A stretch of 64,000 nt of DNA from RPQJ01 sp963707145 (GTDB taxonomy: Bacteria; Pseudomonadota; Gammaproteobacteria; Steroidobacterales; Steroidobacteraceae), in contig CAVPOQ010000004.1 in NCBI GenBank assembly GCA_963707145.1, positions 496,001 through 560,000 of the forward strand, in the 5' to 3' direction. The notes beneath the pieces were generated by a model. That model made no database searches. It was given only the letters and a program-made list of their open reading frames with translations, and was not told the DNA's origin. Within the stretch, counting starts at the first letter, position 1. The number at the start of each line of letters is the position of its first letter. Both the position numbers and the translations under genes were made by a program. Positions 1 through 8,852 of this stretch are shown piece by piece.

Positions 1-44
1 TGGACGGCCTCGGCCGCGGCGATCTGGCTGCCCTCGGTGCTCAC
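1..44 (-). CDS. Start of an unidentified gene running off the left edge
   Basis: A GTG codon at 44-42 overlaps the TGA stop of the upstream PilT-type gene by four bases (GTGA), and the frame stays open to the window edge (reads V-S-T-E-G-S-Q-I-A-A-A-E-A-V). The overlap suggests a translationally coupled third gene in the kinase/ATPase operon. Only 14 codons are visible, so no product can be assigned. Confidence 0.35.
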   Translation of the reverse strand, partial: MSTEGSQIAAAEAV

Positions 45-1144
45 GACGAGAGTCCCTGCGTGACGTCGGCGCGGAGGATCGCGGTGCCGTCCGGCACGAA
101 ACGAGCGAACGGCCGCTTGTCGACGGCGTAGGAGAACGCGTCCTCGGGATCGATCTCGCGCGCCTGCAGTGCCGCGAGCAGCGCCTGGTCGAGGGTCTGC
201 ATGCCGACGTCGCGGCCGGTCTGCAGCAGCGACGGGATCATGTGCGACTGGTCGGTCATGATGAGCTTGCCGATCGCGCGGTTCATCACCATCACCTCGC
301 AGATCGCCTTGCGGCCGCGCAGGTCGGGCGTGCGCACCAGCACCTGGGTCACGACCCCGATCAGGCCCTGTGACAGGAAGCTCTTGGTCTGCTCGCGCTC
401 CTCGGCCGGCAGCGCGTCGACCACGCGGTCGATGGTCTTCACGGCGCCGGTCGTGTGCAACGTGCCGAGCACGAGGTGGCCGGTCTCGGCGGCGGTCATC
501 GCCCAGCGCACGGTGTCGGCGTCACGCAGCTCGCCCACCAGGATGACGTCGGGGTCCTCGCGCATCGCCGCGCGCACGCCCTCGGCGAAGGAGGGCAGGT
601 GCGAGTGCAGCTCGCGCTGGATCACCTGCGACATCCGGCTGCGGTGCACGAACTCGATCGGATCCTCGAGGCTCACGATGTTGAGCCGGCGCGTGCGGTT
701 GAGGTGGTCGATCATCGCCGCGAGCGTGGTGGACTTGCCGGTGCCGGTCGAGCCGGTGACCAGCACCATCCCCTGGTGATGGTCGCAGAACTTGCGGACG
801 ATGGGCGGCAGGTTGAGCGACTGGAGCGTCGGCACCTCGCTCGGAATGCTGCGGAACACCGCGCCGACGCCGGTGTCCTTGTGGAACAGGTTGACTCGGA
901 AGCGCTCGCCGCCCTCGGCCACGTAGGAGAAGTCGATGTCGTGGCCCTGGCGGAACTGCTCCTGCTGCGACGGGCTCAGGATCTCGGTGACGTAGCCCTC
1001 GAGTTCCGCGTCGCCCAGGTTGCGGAACTTGATCGGGACGAGGTCACCGTTCATGCGCAGCATCGGCGGCACGCCCACCGCGAGGTGCAGGTCGGAGCAG
1101 CCCTGCGACGCGCCGAGCCTCAGGAACGCGTCTATGCGCGCCAT
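41..1144 (-). CDS. PilT/PilU-type twitching motility ATPase
   Basis: Hexameric secretion-superfamily ATPase of the kind that powers type IV pilus retraction at the inner membrane. The 367-residue protein has the PilT N-terminal PAS-like part (S-D-L-H-L near residue 17) and a Walker A GSTGTGKST at about 131-139. An Asp box follows (SLEDPIEF), then Walker B (DPDVILVGELRD) and a His box (GTLHTT). The length is close to PilU/PilT. I use ATG at 1144; a TTG two codons upstream is also possible. The gene begins 13 bases after the stop of the HEAT-repeat kinase and overlaps the next gene by four bases, so the three are probably one operon. No other pilus gene is in view. PilT and PilU cannot be separated with certainty here. 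Confidence 0.9.
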   Translation of the reverse strand: MARIDAFLRLGASQGCSDLHLAVGVPPMLRMNGDLVPIKFRNLGDAELEGYVTEILSPSQQEQFRQGHDIDFSYVAEGGERFRVNLFHKDTGVGAVFRSIPSEVPTLQSLNLPPIVRKFCDHHQGMVLVTGSTGTGKSTTLAAMIDHLNRTRRLNIVSLEDPIEFVHRSRMSQVIQRELHSHLPSFAEGVRAAMREDPDVILVGELRDADTVRWAMTAAETGHLVLGTLHTTGAVKTIDRVVDALPAEEREQTKSFLSQGLIGVVTQVLVRTPDLRGRKAICEVMVMNRAIGKLIMTDQSHMIPSLLQTGRDVGMQTLDQALLAALQAREIDPEDAFSYAVDKRPFARFVPDGTAILRADVTQGLSS

Positions 1145-1157
1145 GGGCAACCCGCGC

Positions 1158-3551
1158 TCAAGGGTATTTCTCCAGAGCCGCGCGCAGCTCGTCCATGCTC
1201 TGGAAGCGCCGTGCCTTGTCGACCGCCATGGACTTCGTGACGATCTCGGAGAGGCCCGGCGGGACCGACGGGTTCAGCTCGATCGGCGGCCGCGCCTTGC
1301 CCTGCACGTGCTGGTACATCACGGCCATGTGGTCGCCGCGATGATACGGAGGCTCGCCGGTCAGCATCTCGTAGAGGATCACGCCGAGGCTGTAGATGTC
1401 GGCCCGCTCGTCGACCTTCTTGCCGAGGATCTGCTCGGGCGCCATGTACTTCGGCGAGCCGATCACGTAGCCGGTCTTGGTGAGCTGCGTGTCGCCCTGG
1501 TGCTGTGCGGCCGCGACGCCGAAGTCCACGATCTTCAGCAGTCCGGTTTCGTCGATCAGCACGTTGGCGGGCTTCAGGTCGCGGTGGATGATCCCGGACT
1601 GGTGGGCCACCGACATGCCGGTGGCGATGTCCGTGGCGTAGCGCACCGCCTTCCCGAGCGGCAGCGGCTTCTCGTTGACCTCGTTGCCGAGCGTGTGCGA
1701 GGGGAAGTACTCCATGGAAATGGCGTAGTTGCCGCGGATGAACAGGAAGTCGTAGATGCGGATCACGTTGCGGTGCGTGATCTTGCGCGAGTAGCGCAGC
1801 TCGTGCACGAAGCGCTTGAGCATCTCCTCGTCCTGGGAGACGTTCGGGTTGAGGAACTTGAGGACCAGGCGCTCGTCGACCACCTTGTCCTCCACCAGCA
1901 GCACGGTGCCGAAGGCGCCCTTGCCGATCTTCTGGACGTAGGTGTAGCGGCCCTCGAGCAGGTCGCCGGGTTGCAGCGTCGAGATGTCGAGCCGCTGCTG
2001 GTCCGGGGTCGCCTTCAGCAGCCCGTCGAGGTCCGCGCGCTCGAGCATCGGCGTGCGGCCGGTCTCGGGCGGACGCGCCGGCCGGACGGTCTCGGCCCGG
2101 GCCGTCGCGGCGGTGGCGGCAAAGCGGCTGCCGAGGTCCTCGGCGGCACGCAGCGCGGCGTGGCTGACGGTCGGATCCGGTGCGCTCGCGCCGAGCTGCT
2201 CGAGCCGTGCCCGGACGGCGTCGGAGGTCCGGTCATCGACGAGCCGGGTCAGCGCGCCGATCGCCTCGACGCGCACTTCCTTCGACTCGTGGTCCAGCAG
2301 CGGCAGCAGGCGGGTGACCTGCGCCGCGTCGCCGAGCCGGCCGATCGCGCGCGTCACGGTGGGCAGCGAGCGCTCGTCGGCGGCGTCGAGCATCGCGAGC
2401 AGCGCGGGCAGCGCCGCTGGACTGCCGATCTCGGCCAGAGCGTCCACGGCGCGCTCGCGCACCCACCAGTCGGGGTCCCGCGTCGCGTCGATCAGGAAGC
2501 GGACCGCGCGTTCGTCCTTGGTCTGGTTGAGGATTTCGATGGCCGCGCGGCGCACCTCCTCGTCGGCGTCCCGGATCAGCTCGAGCGCCGCGTCGATCAC
2601 GCGGGGCCCGCCGATCTTTGCGAGCGCGTCGGCCGCGCGACTGCGCACCCACCAGTCGTCGTCCTTGATCACCTGCAGCAGGAACTTGACGTGCTGCGGC
2701 GTGCCGATCTCGTTGAGCACCTCGACGGCGGCGCGGCGGGCGTTCTCGTCCTCGTCGCGCAGCACCGCGGCCAGATGGCGGATCGTCTCGGGGTGATTCG
2801 CGTGGATCACGGCCTCGATCGCCTTCTGCTGGGTCTCGGCGTCCGGGTCGCGCAGCATGTCGCAGAGCACCGCCGGGTCGACCGCCGAGCCGAGGCGGGA
2901 GAGCGCATTGAGCGCTGCCTGGCGGATGAACTTGTTCGAGTCCTTGAGCTGCGCCTGCAGCGCCGGGGCGATGCCGGGATGCTCGAAGCGCGCGAGCATG
3001 CTGATGATGTGGGCACGCGCGACTGCGTCCTTGCCCTCGAGGCGGCTCAGCAGCTCGGGCACCAGTCCCGCGTCGGCGGTCTCCGCCACGATCCGCAACA
3101 GCGCCGCCTTCTCCGCGGGCTCCTGGCTGTAGGCGTGCTTCAGCAGGTCGCGTGCCGGGACGCGGGCCTTCTGCGCCGCGAGCGCCGTCACCAGCGGGCC
3201 CTTCGGGACGGCCGGATCGTCGAGCATTGCGAGCAGCAGCTGCGGGTTGTAGCCGCGCCCCACGGAAAGTGCCTCGGTGACCGCCGCGACCGTGCGCTGG
3301 TTGCCGTCGGCGAGCCCGGCGACCACCGCCGGCAGCGACTTGTTGTCGAGCAGCGCGAGCAGGACCCGCACGAAGCCCGCCGTCTCGCGGTTGTCCGCGC
3401 TCGCGAGCGCGTCGAGCACCCGCGGGATCGACGACGGACCGAGTTCGACGAGCTTTTCAAAGGACTTCGCGGCCGCCGGGCCGTCGGGGTCGCCCGTCGC
3501 TCGGATCGCGGCGATCAGGCGCTCGGCACGCAGGTTGGTGATGAAGCTCAT
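1158..3551 (-). CDS. HEAT-repeat serine/threonine protein kinase
   Basis: A 797-residue cytoplasmic protein. About 480 N-terminal residues form repeated HEAT/PBS-lyase-like helical pairs, recognisable from recurring phrases such as D-W-W-V-R-x-R-A-x-D-A-L-A-x-I-G. A linker follows, then a complete Hanks-type kinase domain from about residue 529 to the end. Kinase motifs present are the glycine loop GKGAFGTV (about 543-550), the VAIK-type lysine in LVLKFL (about 565), HRDLKPAN (Asp about 658), DFG (Asp about 676) and MAPEQ. No transmembrane segment or extracellular sensor is seen, so the HEAT solenoid is the likely partner-binding region. It is the first gene before a PilT-type ATPase, which suggests a role in pilus or motility control (inference). 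The substrate is unknown. Confidence 0.88.
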   Translation of the reverse strand: MSFITNLRAERLIAAIRATGDPDGPAAAKSFEKLVELGPSSIPRVLDALASADNRETAGFVRVLLALLDNKSLPAVVAGLADGNQRTVAAVTEALSVGRGYNPQLLLAMLDDPAVPKGPLVTALAAQKARVPARDLLKHAYSQEPAEKAALLRIVAETADAGLVPELLSRLEGKDAVARAHIISMLARFEHPGIAPALQAQLKDSNKFIRQAALNALSRLGSAVDPAVLCDMLRDPDAETQQKAIEAVIHANHPETIRHLAAVLRDEDENARRAAVEVLNEIGTPQHVKFLLQVIKDDDWWVRSRAADALAKIGGPRVIDAALELIRDADEEVRRAAIEILNQTKDERAVRFLIDATRDPDWWVRERAVDALAEIGSPAALPALLAMLDAADERSLPTVTRAIGRLGDAAQVTRLLPLLDHESKEVRVEAIGALTRLVDDRTSDAVRARLEQLGASAPDPTVSHAALRAAEDLGSRFAATAATARAETVRPARPPETGRTPMLERADLDGLLKATPDQQRLDISTLQPGDLLEGRYTYVQKIGKGAFGTVLLVEDKVVDERLVLKFLNPNVSQDEEMLKRFVHELRYSRKITHRNVIRIYDFLFIRGNYAISMEYFPSHTLGNEVNEKPLPLGKAVRYATDIATGMSVAHQSGIIHRDLKPANVLIDETGLLKIVDFGVAAAQHQGDTQLTKTGYVIGSPKYMAPEQILGKKVDERADIYSLGVILYEMLTGEPPYHRGDHMAVMYQHVQGKARPPIELNPSVPPGLSEIVTKSMAVDKARRFQSMDELRAALEKYP

Positions 3552-3722
3552 GTCTGCGGCGGGTGCGGTCGATTCCCGAGAGGGTCAGCCGGCCCGACGC
3601 CTGGCCGGCGCGCGAGTATGCCACGCGCCTGCCGGCCCGCCCGCGAGGCCCGATCCCGTTTCCGCTACAATCCGTGTCCCGCGGCCCATGCCGTTCTCCC
3701 GCTCTCTTGCCGGTTGCGAACC

Positions 3723-4808
3723 ATGACCGACGATCGCGTCCGCGAAGCCAGCCGTGTGCTCGCGAATTATGTCGAACCCTGTCTCGGGATGCCGCTTTCG
3801 GATGTGAAAGCTGTGAAATCCGTCCGGTCCGAGGGCGGCACGACGCTCGTGGAGATCGAACTCGGGTTTCCCGCCGGCCGCTACGGCACCGAACTCGCTG
3901 CCGACCTCGAGCGCGAGCTCGCCGCGCGGCCCGGTGCCGGCCCGGCGCGCGTCACGGTCGGCTGGCGGGTCGCCGCGCAGGCGGTGCAGGGCGGCCTGCA
4001 GCCGCTGCCGGGCATCGGCAACGTCATCGCGATCGCCTCGGGCAAGGGCGGCGTCGGCAAGTCCACGACGGCGGCCAACCTCGCGCTGGCGCTGTCGCTC
4101 GAGGGTGCGCGCGTCGGCCTGCTCGACGCCGACATCTACGGGCCGAGCCAGCCGCGCATGATGGGCCTGCACGGAGAGCGGCCCGTGACGCGCGACGGCC
4201 GGCGGCTCGAGCCGCTCGAGGCGTACGGCGTCAAGGTCATGTCGATCGGCTTTCTCATCGAGGAGGAGCAGCCGATGGTCTGGCGTGGACCGATGGTCAC
4301 TCAGGCGCTCACGCAGCTGCTCTCGGACACGAACTGGGGCGAACTCGACTACCTCGTGGTGGACATGCCGCCCGGCACCGGCGACATCCAGCTCACGCTG
4401 TCGCAGCGCGTCCCGGTGAGCGGCGCCGTGATCGTCACGACGCCGCAGGACATCGCGCTGCTCGACGCGCGCAAGGGGCTGCGCATGTTCCAGAAGGTCG
4501 CCATCCCGGTGCTCGGGGTGATCGAGAACATGAGCACCCACGTCTGCTCGAAGTGCGGCCACGAGGAGCCGATCTTCGGCGCCGGTGGCGGCGGGCGCAT
4601 GGCTGCACAGTACGGCGTCGCGCTGCTCGGGCAGCTGCCGCTCGACATCCGCATCCGCGAGGAGACGGATGCCGGGCGGCCGACCGTGGTGGCGGACCCC
4701 GACGGCCCCGTCGGCCGTGCCTACCTCCAGGCCGCGCGGCGCACCGCCGCGCGGCTGTCGGCGTCGGCCACCGCCGCCGCGCCGCGCATCACCGTCGAGG
4801 ACACCTGA
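3723..4808 (+). CDS. mrp: Mrp/ApbC iron-sulfur carrier ATPase
   Basis: Mrp/ApbC/NBP35-family ATPase that assembles or transfers [4Fe-4S] clusters to apoproteins in the cytoplasm. The 361-residue protein has an N-terminal DUF59/MIP18-like domain (about 1-85). A deviant Walker A, SGKGGVGKST, follows at about 106-115, then DADIYGPSQPRM, and the conserved bridging pair C275-x-x-C278 (VCSKCGH). ATG at 3723 is chosen because family similarity begins there; the frame is open much further upstream only because of high GC. It ends directly against the GTG start of dcd (no intergenic base), so the two are likely co-transcribed, an association common in gammaproteobacteria. Confidence 0.95.
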   Translation: MTDDRVREASRVLANYVEPCLGMPLSDVKAVKSVRSEGGTTLVEIELGFPAGRYGTELAADLERELAARPGAGPARVTVGWRVAAQAVQGGLQPLPGIGNVIAIASGKGGVGKSTTAANLALALSLEGARVGLLDADIYGPSQPRMMGLHGERPVTRDGRRLEPLEAYGVKVMSIGFLIEEEQPMVWRGPMVTQALTQLLSDTNWGELDYLVVDMPPGTGDIQLTLSQRVPVSGAVIVTTPQDIALLDARKGLRMFQKVAIPVLGVIENMSTHVCSKCGHEEPIFGAGGGGRMAAQYGVALLGQLPLDIRIREETDAGRPTVVADPDGPVGRAYLQAARRTAARLSASATAAAPRITVEDT

Positions 4809-5375
4809 GTGAGCATCAAGTCCGACCGCTGGATCCGCCGCATGGCCGAGGGCCACGGCATGATCGACCCCTTCGAGCCGGGGCAGGTGCGCGAGGTCAA
4901 CGGCCAGCGCATCGTCTCCTACGGGACCTCGAGCTACGGCTACGACGTGCGCTGCGCGGCCGAGTTCAAGATCTTCACGAACATCAACTCGACGATCGTG
5001 GACCCGAAAGCCTTCGACCCGGGCTCGTTCGTGGACTTCGGCGGCCCAGTCTGCATCATCCCGCCGAATTCCTTCGCGCTCGCGCGTACCGTCGAGCACT
5101 TCCGCATCCCGCGCAACGTGCTCACGGTGTGCCTCGGCAAGTCCACCTACGCGCGCTGCGGCATCATCGTGAACGTGACGCCGCTCGAGCCCGAGTGGGA
5201 AGGACACGTGACGCTCGAGTTCTCGAACACGACGCCGCTGCCCGCGAAGATCTACGCGAACGAGGGCGTCGCGCAGATGCTGTTCTTCGAGTCCGACGAG
5301 ACCTGCGAGGTGTCCTACCGCGACCGCGGCGGGAAGTACATGGGACAGCAGGGCGTGACGCTGCCCAGGGCCTGA
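4809..5375 (+). CDS. dcd: dCTP deaminase
   Basis: Deaminates dCTP to dUTP, feeding dTMP synthesis. The 188-residue length matches the trimeric bacterial enzyme (E. coli 193). Visible family motifs include SSYGYDVR near residue 37, the KSTYARCGI segment and PLEPEWEGHVTLE, which contains the catalytic Glu. Translation starts at GTG immediately after the mrp stop. The C-terminus ends in the usual Q-Q-G-V-T-L-P-R. No DUT-type bifunctional extension is present. Confidence 0.96.
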   Translation: MSIKSDRWIRRMAEGHGMIDPFEPGQVREVNGQRIVSYGTSSYGYDVRCAAEFKIFTNINSTIVDPKAFDPGSFVDFGGPVCIIPPNSFALARTVEHFRIPRNVLTVCLGKSTYARCGIIVNVTPLEPEWEGHVTLEFSNTTPLPAKIYANEGVAQMLFFESDETCEVSYRDRGGKYMGQQGVTLPRA

Positions 5376-5387
5376 GGCCCGCGACCG

Positions 5388-6161
5388 TCAGGGCCGTTCG
5401 ATGCTCACGATGCTGAGCCGGGTCTCGGCGTTGCCCTTGCGGTACTGGATGGCCTGCACCGGCACGTAGCCGAGCGACGGCGCGTGCCACACGCGCGTGA
5501 TGCGGTCGGATCCCGAGCGCTGGTTGGCCCAGACGACCGTGTCGAGTTTGCCCATCGGCGTGGCGACGGTGGCGTGGCCTTCGCTCCAGTAGCGGTAGTC
5601 GCGCAGCCGCGCGCCGGTGAGGATCGGGAAGACCGTCGGGGCACGGCCCGCCAGCAGTTCGACGATCATCGCTGCCTGCACCGAGGCCGTGTCCTGCGTG
5701 CCGGGCGCCACCGGCAGGTCGAAGGGTTTGCCCTGCGCAGTGCCGCGCACGCGCCCTGCAGACCAGTCGAACGCGTGCTTCACGTCCTTCGCCATGTCCT
5801 CGCTGCCGTCGTTGAAGTCGAAGCTGAGCGGACGCACGCCGGCGTCGGTCACCTGCATCACGCTGCGCTCGCGCGCCTGCGGGCTCACGGCGACGCGCCC
5901 GAGCAGGTTCGGGTAGGCACGGGTTTCATAGAGCCACTGGCCGGGCTGCGTGCCGCGGCGCAGCCCGCTTTCGATCTGGCCGCCGCTGATGCCGCGGTAG
6001 GTCGCCTGGTAGCGCGCCTTGTAGGGCTGCAGCGGCAGCGCCGCGGTGTCCGCCGCAACGGTCGCCGGCACGAGCCACATGAGCCATGCGAGCGCGGCCG
6101 CGAGCAGCGCCGGCCGAGTGCGCCGCGCCGGGGAGTGCCGCTCAGGCCGCGAGTTCATCAC
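5388..6161 (-). CDS. DUF3108 exported protein
   Basis: A 257-residue protein with an N-terminal signal sequence (hydrophobic core about residues 18-36, A-D-T after the likely cleavage site). The rest matches DUF3108: an early K-A-R-Y-x-A-x-Y-R-G-I-S-G-G and a C-terminal V-W-H-A-P-S-L-G-Y-V-P-V segment. Family members are periplasmic or outer-membrane-associated beta-rich proteins often found next to purN in gammaproteobacteria; the function is unknown. It overlaps the 3' end of purN by 20 bases, indicating co-transcription with purM-purN. ATG at 6161 or the next codon could be the start. Confidence 0.85.
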   Translation of the reverse strand: MMNSRPERHSPARRTRPALLAAALAWLMWLVPATVAADTAALPLQPYKARYQATYRGISGGQIESGLRRGTQPGQWLYETRAYPNLLGRVAVSPQARERSVMQVTDAGVRPLSFDFNDGSEDMAKDVKHAFDWSAGRVRGTAQGKPFDLPVAPGTQDTASVQAAMIVELLAGRAPTVFPILTGARLRDYRYWSEGHATVATPMGKLDTVVWANQRSGSDRITRVWHAPSLGYVPVQAIQYRKGNAETRLSIVSIERP

Positions 6162-6817
6162 AGGCCTCCCGTACCACCGGCGCCTCCAGGGTCCGACCGT
6201 CGAGCACGGCCGCGCCGTCCCGGTACAGCAGCCGACCGGTCGCGAACCAGCCGATGCACTCGGGGTAGATGCGGTGCTCCTGCGCCAGCACGCGTGCCGC
6301 CAGTGCGGCCTCGTCGTCCCCGTCGCGGACCGGGACGCGCGCCTGCAGGACTACCGGACCGCCGTCGAGCTCGGGCGTGACAAAGTGCACGCTCGCCCCG
6401 TGCACGCGGTCGCCGGCCTCGAGCACGCGACGGTGGGTGTGCAGTCCGCGGTGCCGCGGCAGCAGAGACGGGTGGATGTTCAGCATCCGGCCGAGGTAGT
6501 GGCCGACGAACCGGTCGCCGAGCACGCGCATGAAGCCGGCGAGCACCACCAGCCCCGGCGCGTGCCGGTCGATGCATCCGGCGAGGGCCGCGTCGAAGGC
6601 GGTGCGGTCGGTGAACCCGCGCCACGGCACGATCTCGGTGGGAAGCCCCGCCGCAGCTGCCCACGCGAGGCCCGGCGCCTCGGGGCGGTCGCTGATCACT
6701 GCGCGGATCTCCACCGGCAACGACTCATCTCGAGCCCGTTGCGCGATCGCCCGGAGGTTGCTGCCGGCGCCGGAGATCGAGCACCACGATCGGCAGCGGC
6801 CGCGCCACGCCATTCAT
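6142..6817 (-). CDS. purN: Phosphoribosylglycinamide formyltransferase (purN), frameshifted near its start
   Basis: GART enzyme of de novo purine synthesis, using 10-formyl-THF. The body is typical: SGAGSNLRAI near the N-terminus, GFMRVLG, then the catalytic Asn/His segment LNIHPSLLP and G-A-S-V-H-F-V. The genuine start is ATG 6817-6815, which overlaps the purM stop as ATGA and encodes M-N-G-V-A-R-P-L-P-I-V-V-L. One surplus base (the C at about 6778 on the plus strand) then shifts the frame before I-S-G-A-G-S-N-L. Without that base the product is 224 residues. Using the intact frame instead (ATG 6813) gives an unnatural N-terminus, M-A-W-R-G-R-C-R-S-W-C-S. I judge the extra base a sequencing error, since the rest of the gene is intact. 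Confidence 0.88.
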
Positions 6818-7848
6818 CGCTCGATCACGGCGCCGCGCACGCCCGGGCGCACCTCGCCCACGACCGACGCCTGCTCGCCGCAGCCACGCAGCACGGCGAG
6901 GGCGCGGTCGGCGTCGTTGCGGTCGACGGTGATCGTCATGCCGAGCCCGCAGTTGAAGGTGCGGTACATCTCGTCGCGCTCGATGCTGCCGGCGCGCTGC
7001 AGCCAGTCGAAGACCGCCGGGCGTGGCCAGGCGCGCTCCTCGAGGACCGCCTCGAGTCCCGGCGGCAGCGTGCGCGGGATGTTGCCGCTCGGTCCACCGC
7101 CCGTGATGTGGGCGACGCCGTGCACCGGCAGCTCGGCCAGCAGCGCGAGCACGGACTTCACGTAGATGCGCGTCGGGGCGAGCAGCAGGTCGTAGAGTGG
7201 CACGCCGTCGAGCCCGGTCGCGGGCGTGGCACCGCTCACCGCGAGCAGGCGGCGGATGAGCGAATAGCCGTTGGAGTGCGGGCCCGAGGAGGCGAGGCCC
7301 AGGATCACGTCGCCGGCGCGGGTGCGGCTGCCGTCGATGATGCGGTCCTTCTCGACGAGGCCGACGCAGAACCCCGCGAGGTCGTAGTCGTCGCCCTCGT
7401 ACATGCCCGGCATCTCGGCGGTCTCGCCGCCCACCAGCGCGCAGCCGGCCTGCAGGCAGCCCTCGACGATGCCTTTGATGACGCGCTCGGCGACGTCGAC
7501 CTGCAGCCGCCCGGTCGCGTAGTAGTCGAGGAAGAAGATCGGCTCCGCGCCCTGCACGACCACGTCGTTGGCGCACATGGCCACGAGGTCGATGCCGATC
7601 GTGTCGTGGCGCCCGGTCTCGATCGCTAGCCTGAGCTTGGTGCCGACCCCGTCCGTGCCGGAGACCATCACCGGCTGGCGGTAGCGATGCAGCGGCACCT
7701 CCACCAGTGCGCCGAAGCCACCGAGCCCACCCAACACCTCGGGGCGCATCGAGCGCTTCACCGCCGGCTTGATCCGCTCGACGAGGTCGTCGCCCGCGTC
7801 GATGTCCACGCCAGCGTCGCGATAGGTGATGGGTCGGGTGTCGGGCAT
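6814..7848 (-). CDS. purM: Phosphoribosylformylglycinamidine cyclo-ligase (AIR synthetase)
   Basis: ATP-dependent ring closure of FGAM to AIR, the fifth step of purine synthesis. The 344-residue protein carries the PurM signatures: Y-R-D-A-G-V-D-I-D-A-G near the start, S-G-T-D-G-V-G-T-K-L, C-A-N-D-V-V-V-Q-G-A-E-P, G-G-E-T-A-E-M-P-G and G-G-G-P-S-G-N-I-P-R. A good ribosome site (GGGAG) precedes ATG 7848. It is followed by purN in a 4-base overlap. It is divergent from the DUF2066 gene, leaving a 95-base shared promoter region. Confidence 0.97.
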   Translation of the reverse strand: MPDTRPITYRDAGVDIDAGDDLVERIKPAVKRSMRPEVLGGLGGFGALVEVPLHRYRQPVMVSGTDGVGTKLRLAIETGRHDTIGIDLVAMCANDVVVQGAEPIFFLDYYATGRLQVDVAERVIKGIVEGCLQAGCALVGGETAEMPGMYEGDDYDLAGFCVGLVEKDRIIDGSRTRAGDVILGLASSGPHSNGYSLIRRLLAVSGATPATGLDGVPLYDLLLAPTRIYVKSVLALLAELPVHGVAHITGGGPSGNIPRTLPPGLEAVLEERAWPRPAVFDWLQRAGSIERDEMYRTFNCGLGMTITVDRNDADRALAVLRGCGEQASVVGEVRPGVRGAVIER

Positions 7849-7943
7849 CGGGATCTCCCGCGGGCGGGTGCCCCCGGGGCTTCGGGGAAACGCGGTATCA
7901 TTTTACACGGCGCGTCGCCTGCGCCGACCACCCGTCCCGGATC

Positions 7944-8852
7944 ATGCGCCGACGCCCGATCTCCTGCTTCCGCCCGGCACCACGACTGATCACGGCGCTG
8001 CTCTGCGGCGTGGCGCTGCTGCCGGCGACCGCCGGGGCAGCGGACGTGCCGCTCTACCAGGTGCAGGTGCCGCTTGCCGGTGCCGCCGAGGCCGATCGCG
8101 CCGCGGGCTTCGCGCTGGCCCTGCAGGCGGTTGCGGTGCGTGTCTCGGGTCGAGGCGATGCTGCCACCAATGCGACCATTGCCGCGGCCGACCCGACCCG
8201 CTACGTGCAGCGCTACTCGACCACTGCCGACCGCAGGCTGTCGGTGGGATTCGACAGTCGCGCCGTTGCGGGCCTGCTGCAGCAGGCGGGTCTGCCGTTC
8301 TGGGCCGCCGAGCGACCGCTGACGCTGGTGGAGGCGCCGGGGGGCGATCGCGCCGATGGCGAGCGGGTGGCGCAGTGGCGCGGCCTGCCGGTGCAGTGGA
8401 CGGACGCGGCACCGCCCCGCGAGCCGGCCGCGGCACGCGCCTCGCTGCGGGGCGTGCCCAATGGCGCGGGCTACGACTGGACCTTCAGCCACGCGGGCCA
8501 GACGGTGCAGGGGCGCGGATCGCTCGCCGATGGCATCAACCTGGCTGCGGACACCCTCGCGGCGCGCTACGCCCCGCCGTCCTCGCGCGGCAACTCGACG
8601 CTGGCGCTGCGCATCGCCGGGGTGGGGGACCTGCGCGCCTACGCCGGGCTGCTCACCTACCTCGGCCGGCTGAGCATCGTGCGCGAAGCGTCTGTCGACG
8701 CGCTCGAGGGCGAGTTGCTGCGGCTCAAGGTCACGATGCGGGGCGACCGCGAGCTGCTCGGACGCATCGCCGCCATGGATGGCCGGCTGCAGCCGGCGAC
8801 GACCGATCCGGGCGCCCCGGATGCCGGCGCCGACTTCCTCTACCAGCCATGA
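7944..8852 (+). CDS. DUF2066 exported protein
   Basis: A 302-residue protein with a signal peptide (hydrophobic segment about 15-32 ending A-T-A-G-A-A-D). It begins the mature part with V-P-L-Y-Q-V-Q-V-P, as DUF2066 proteins do, followed by R-V-S-G-R-G-D-A. The family is of unknown function and is typically found between purM and hda in gammaproteobacteria, as here. It ends in an ATGA overlap with the CDP-alcohol phosphatidyltransferase gene, so these three plus-strand genes form an operon. Confidence 0.85.
   Translation: MRRRPISCFRPAPRLITALLCGVALLPATAGAADVPLYQVQVPLAGAAEADRAAGFALALQAVAVRVSGRGDAATNATIAAADPTRYVQRYSTTADRRLSVGFDSRAVAGLLQQAGLPFWAAERPLTLVEAPGGDRADGERVAQWRGLPVQWTDAAPPREPAAARASLRGVPNGAGYDWTFSHAGQTVQGRGSLADGINLAADTLAARYAPPSSRGNSTLALRIAGVGDLRAYAGLLTYLGRLSIVREASVDALEGELLRLKVTMRGDRELLGRIAAMDGRLQPATTDPGAPDAGADFLYQP

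Noticed and set aside
1020..4808. A plus-strand frame of 1262 codons reaching back from mrp
   Set aside because: The part before 3723 is antisense to the kinase gene, with Arg/Val/His-rich shadow sequence; Mrp similarity starts at ATG 3723.
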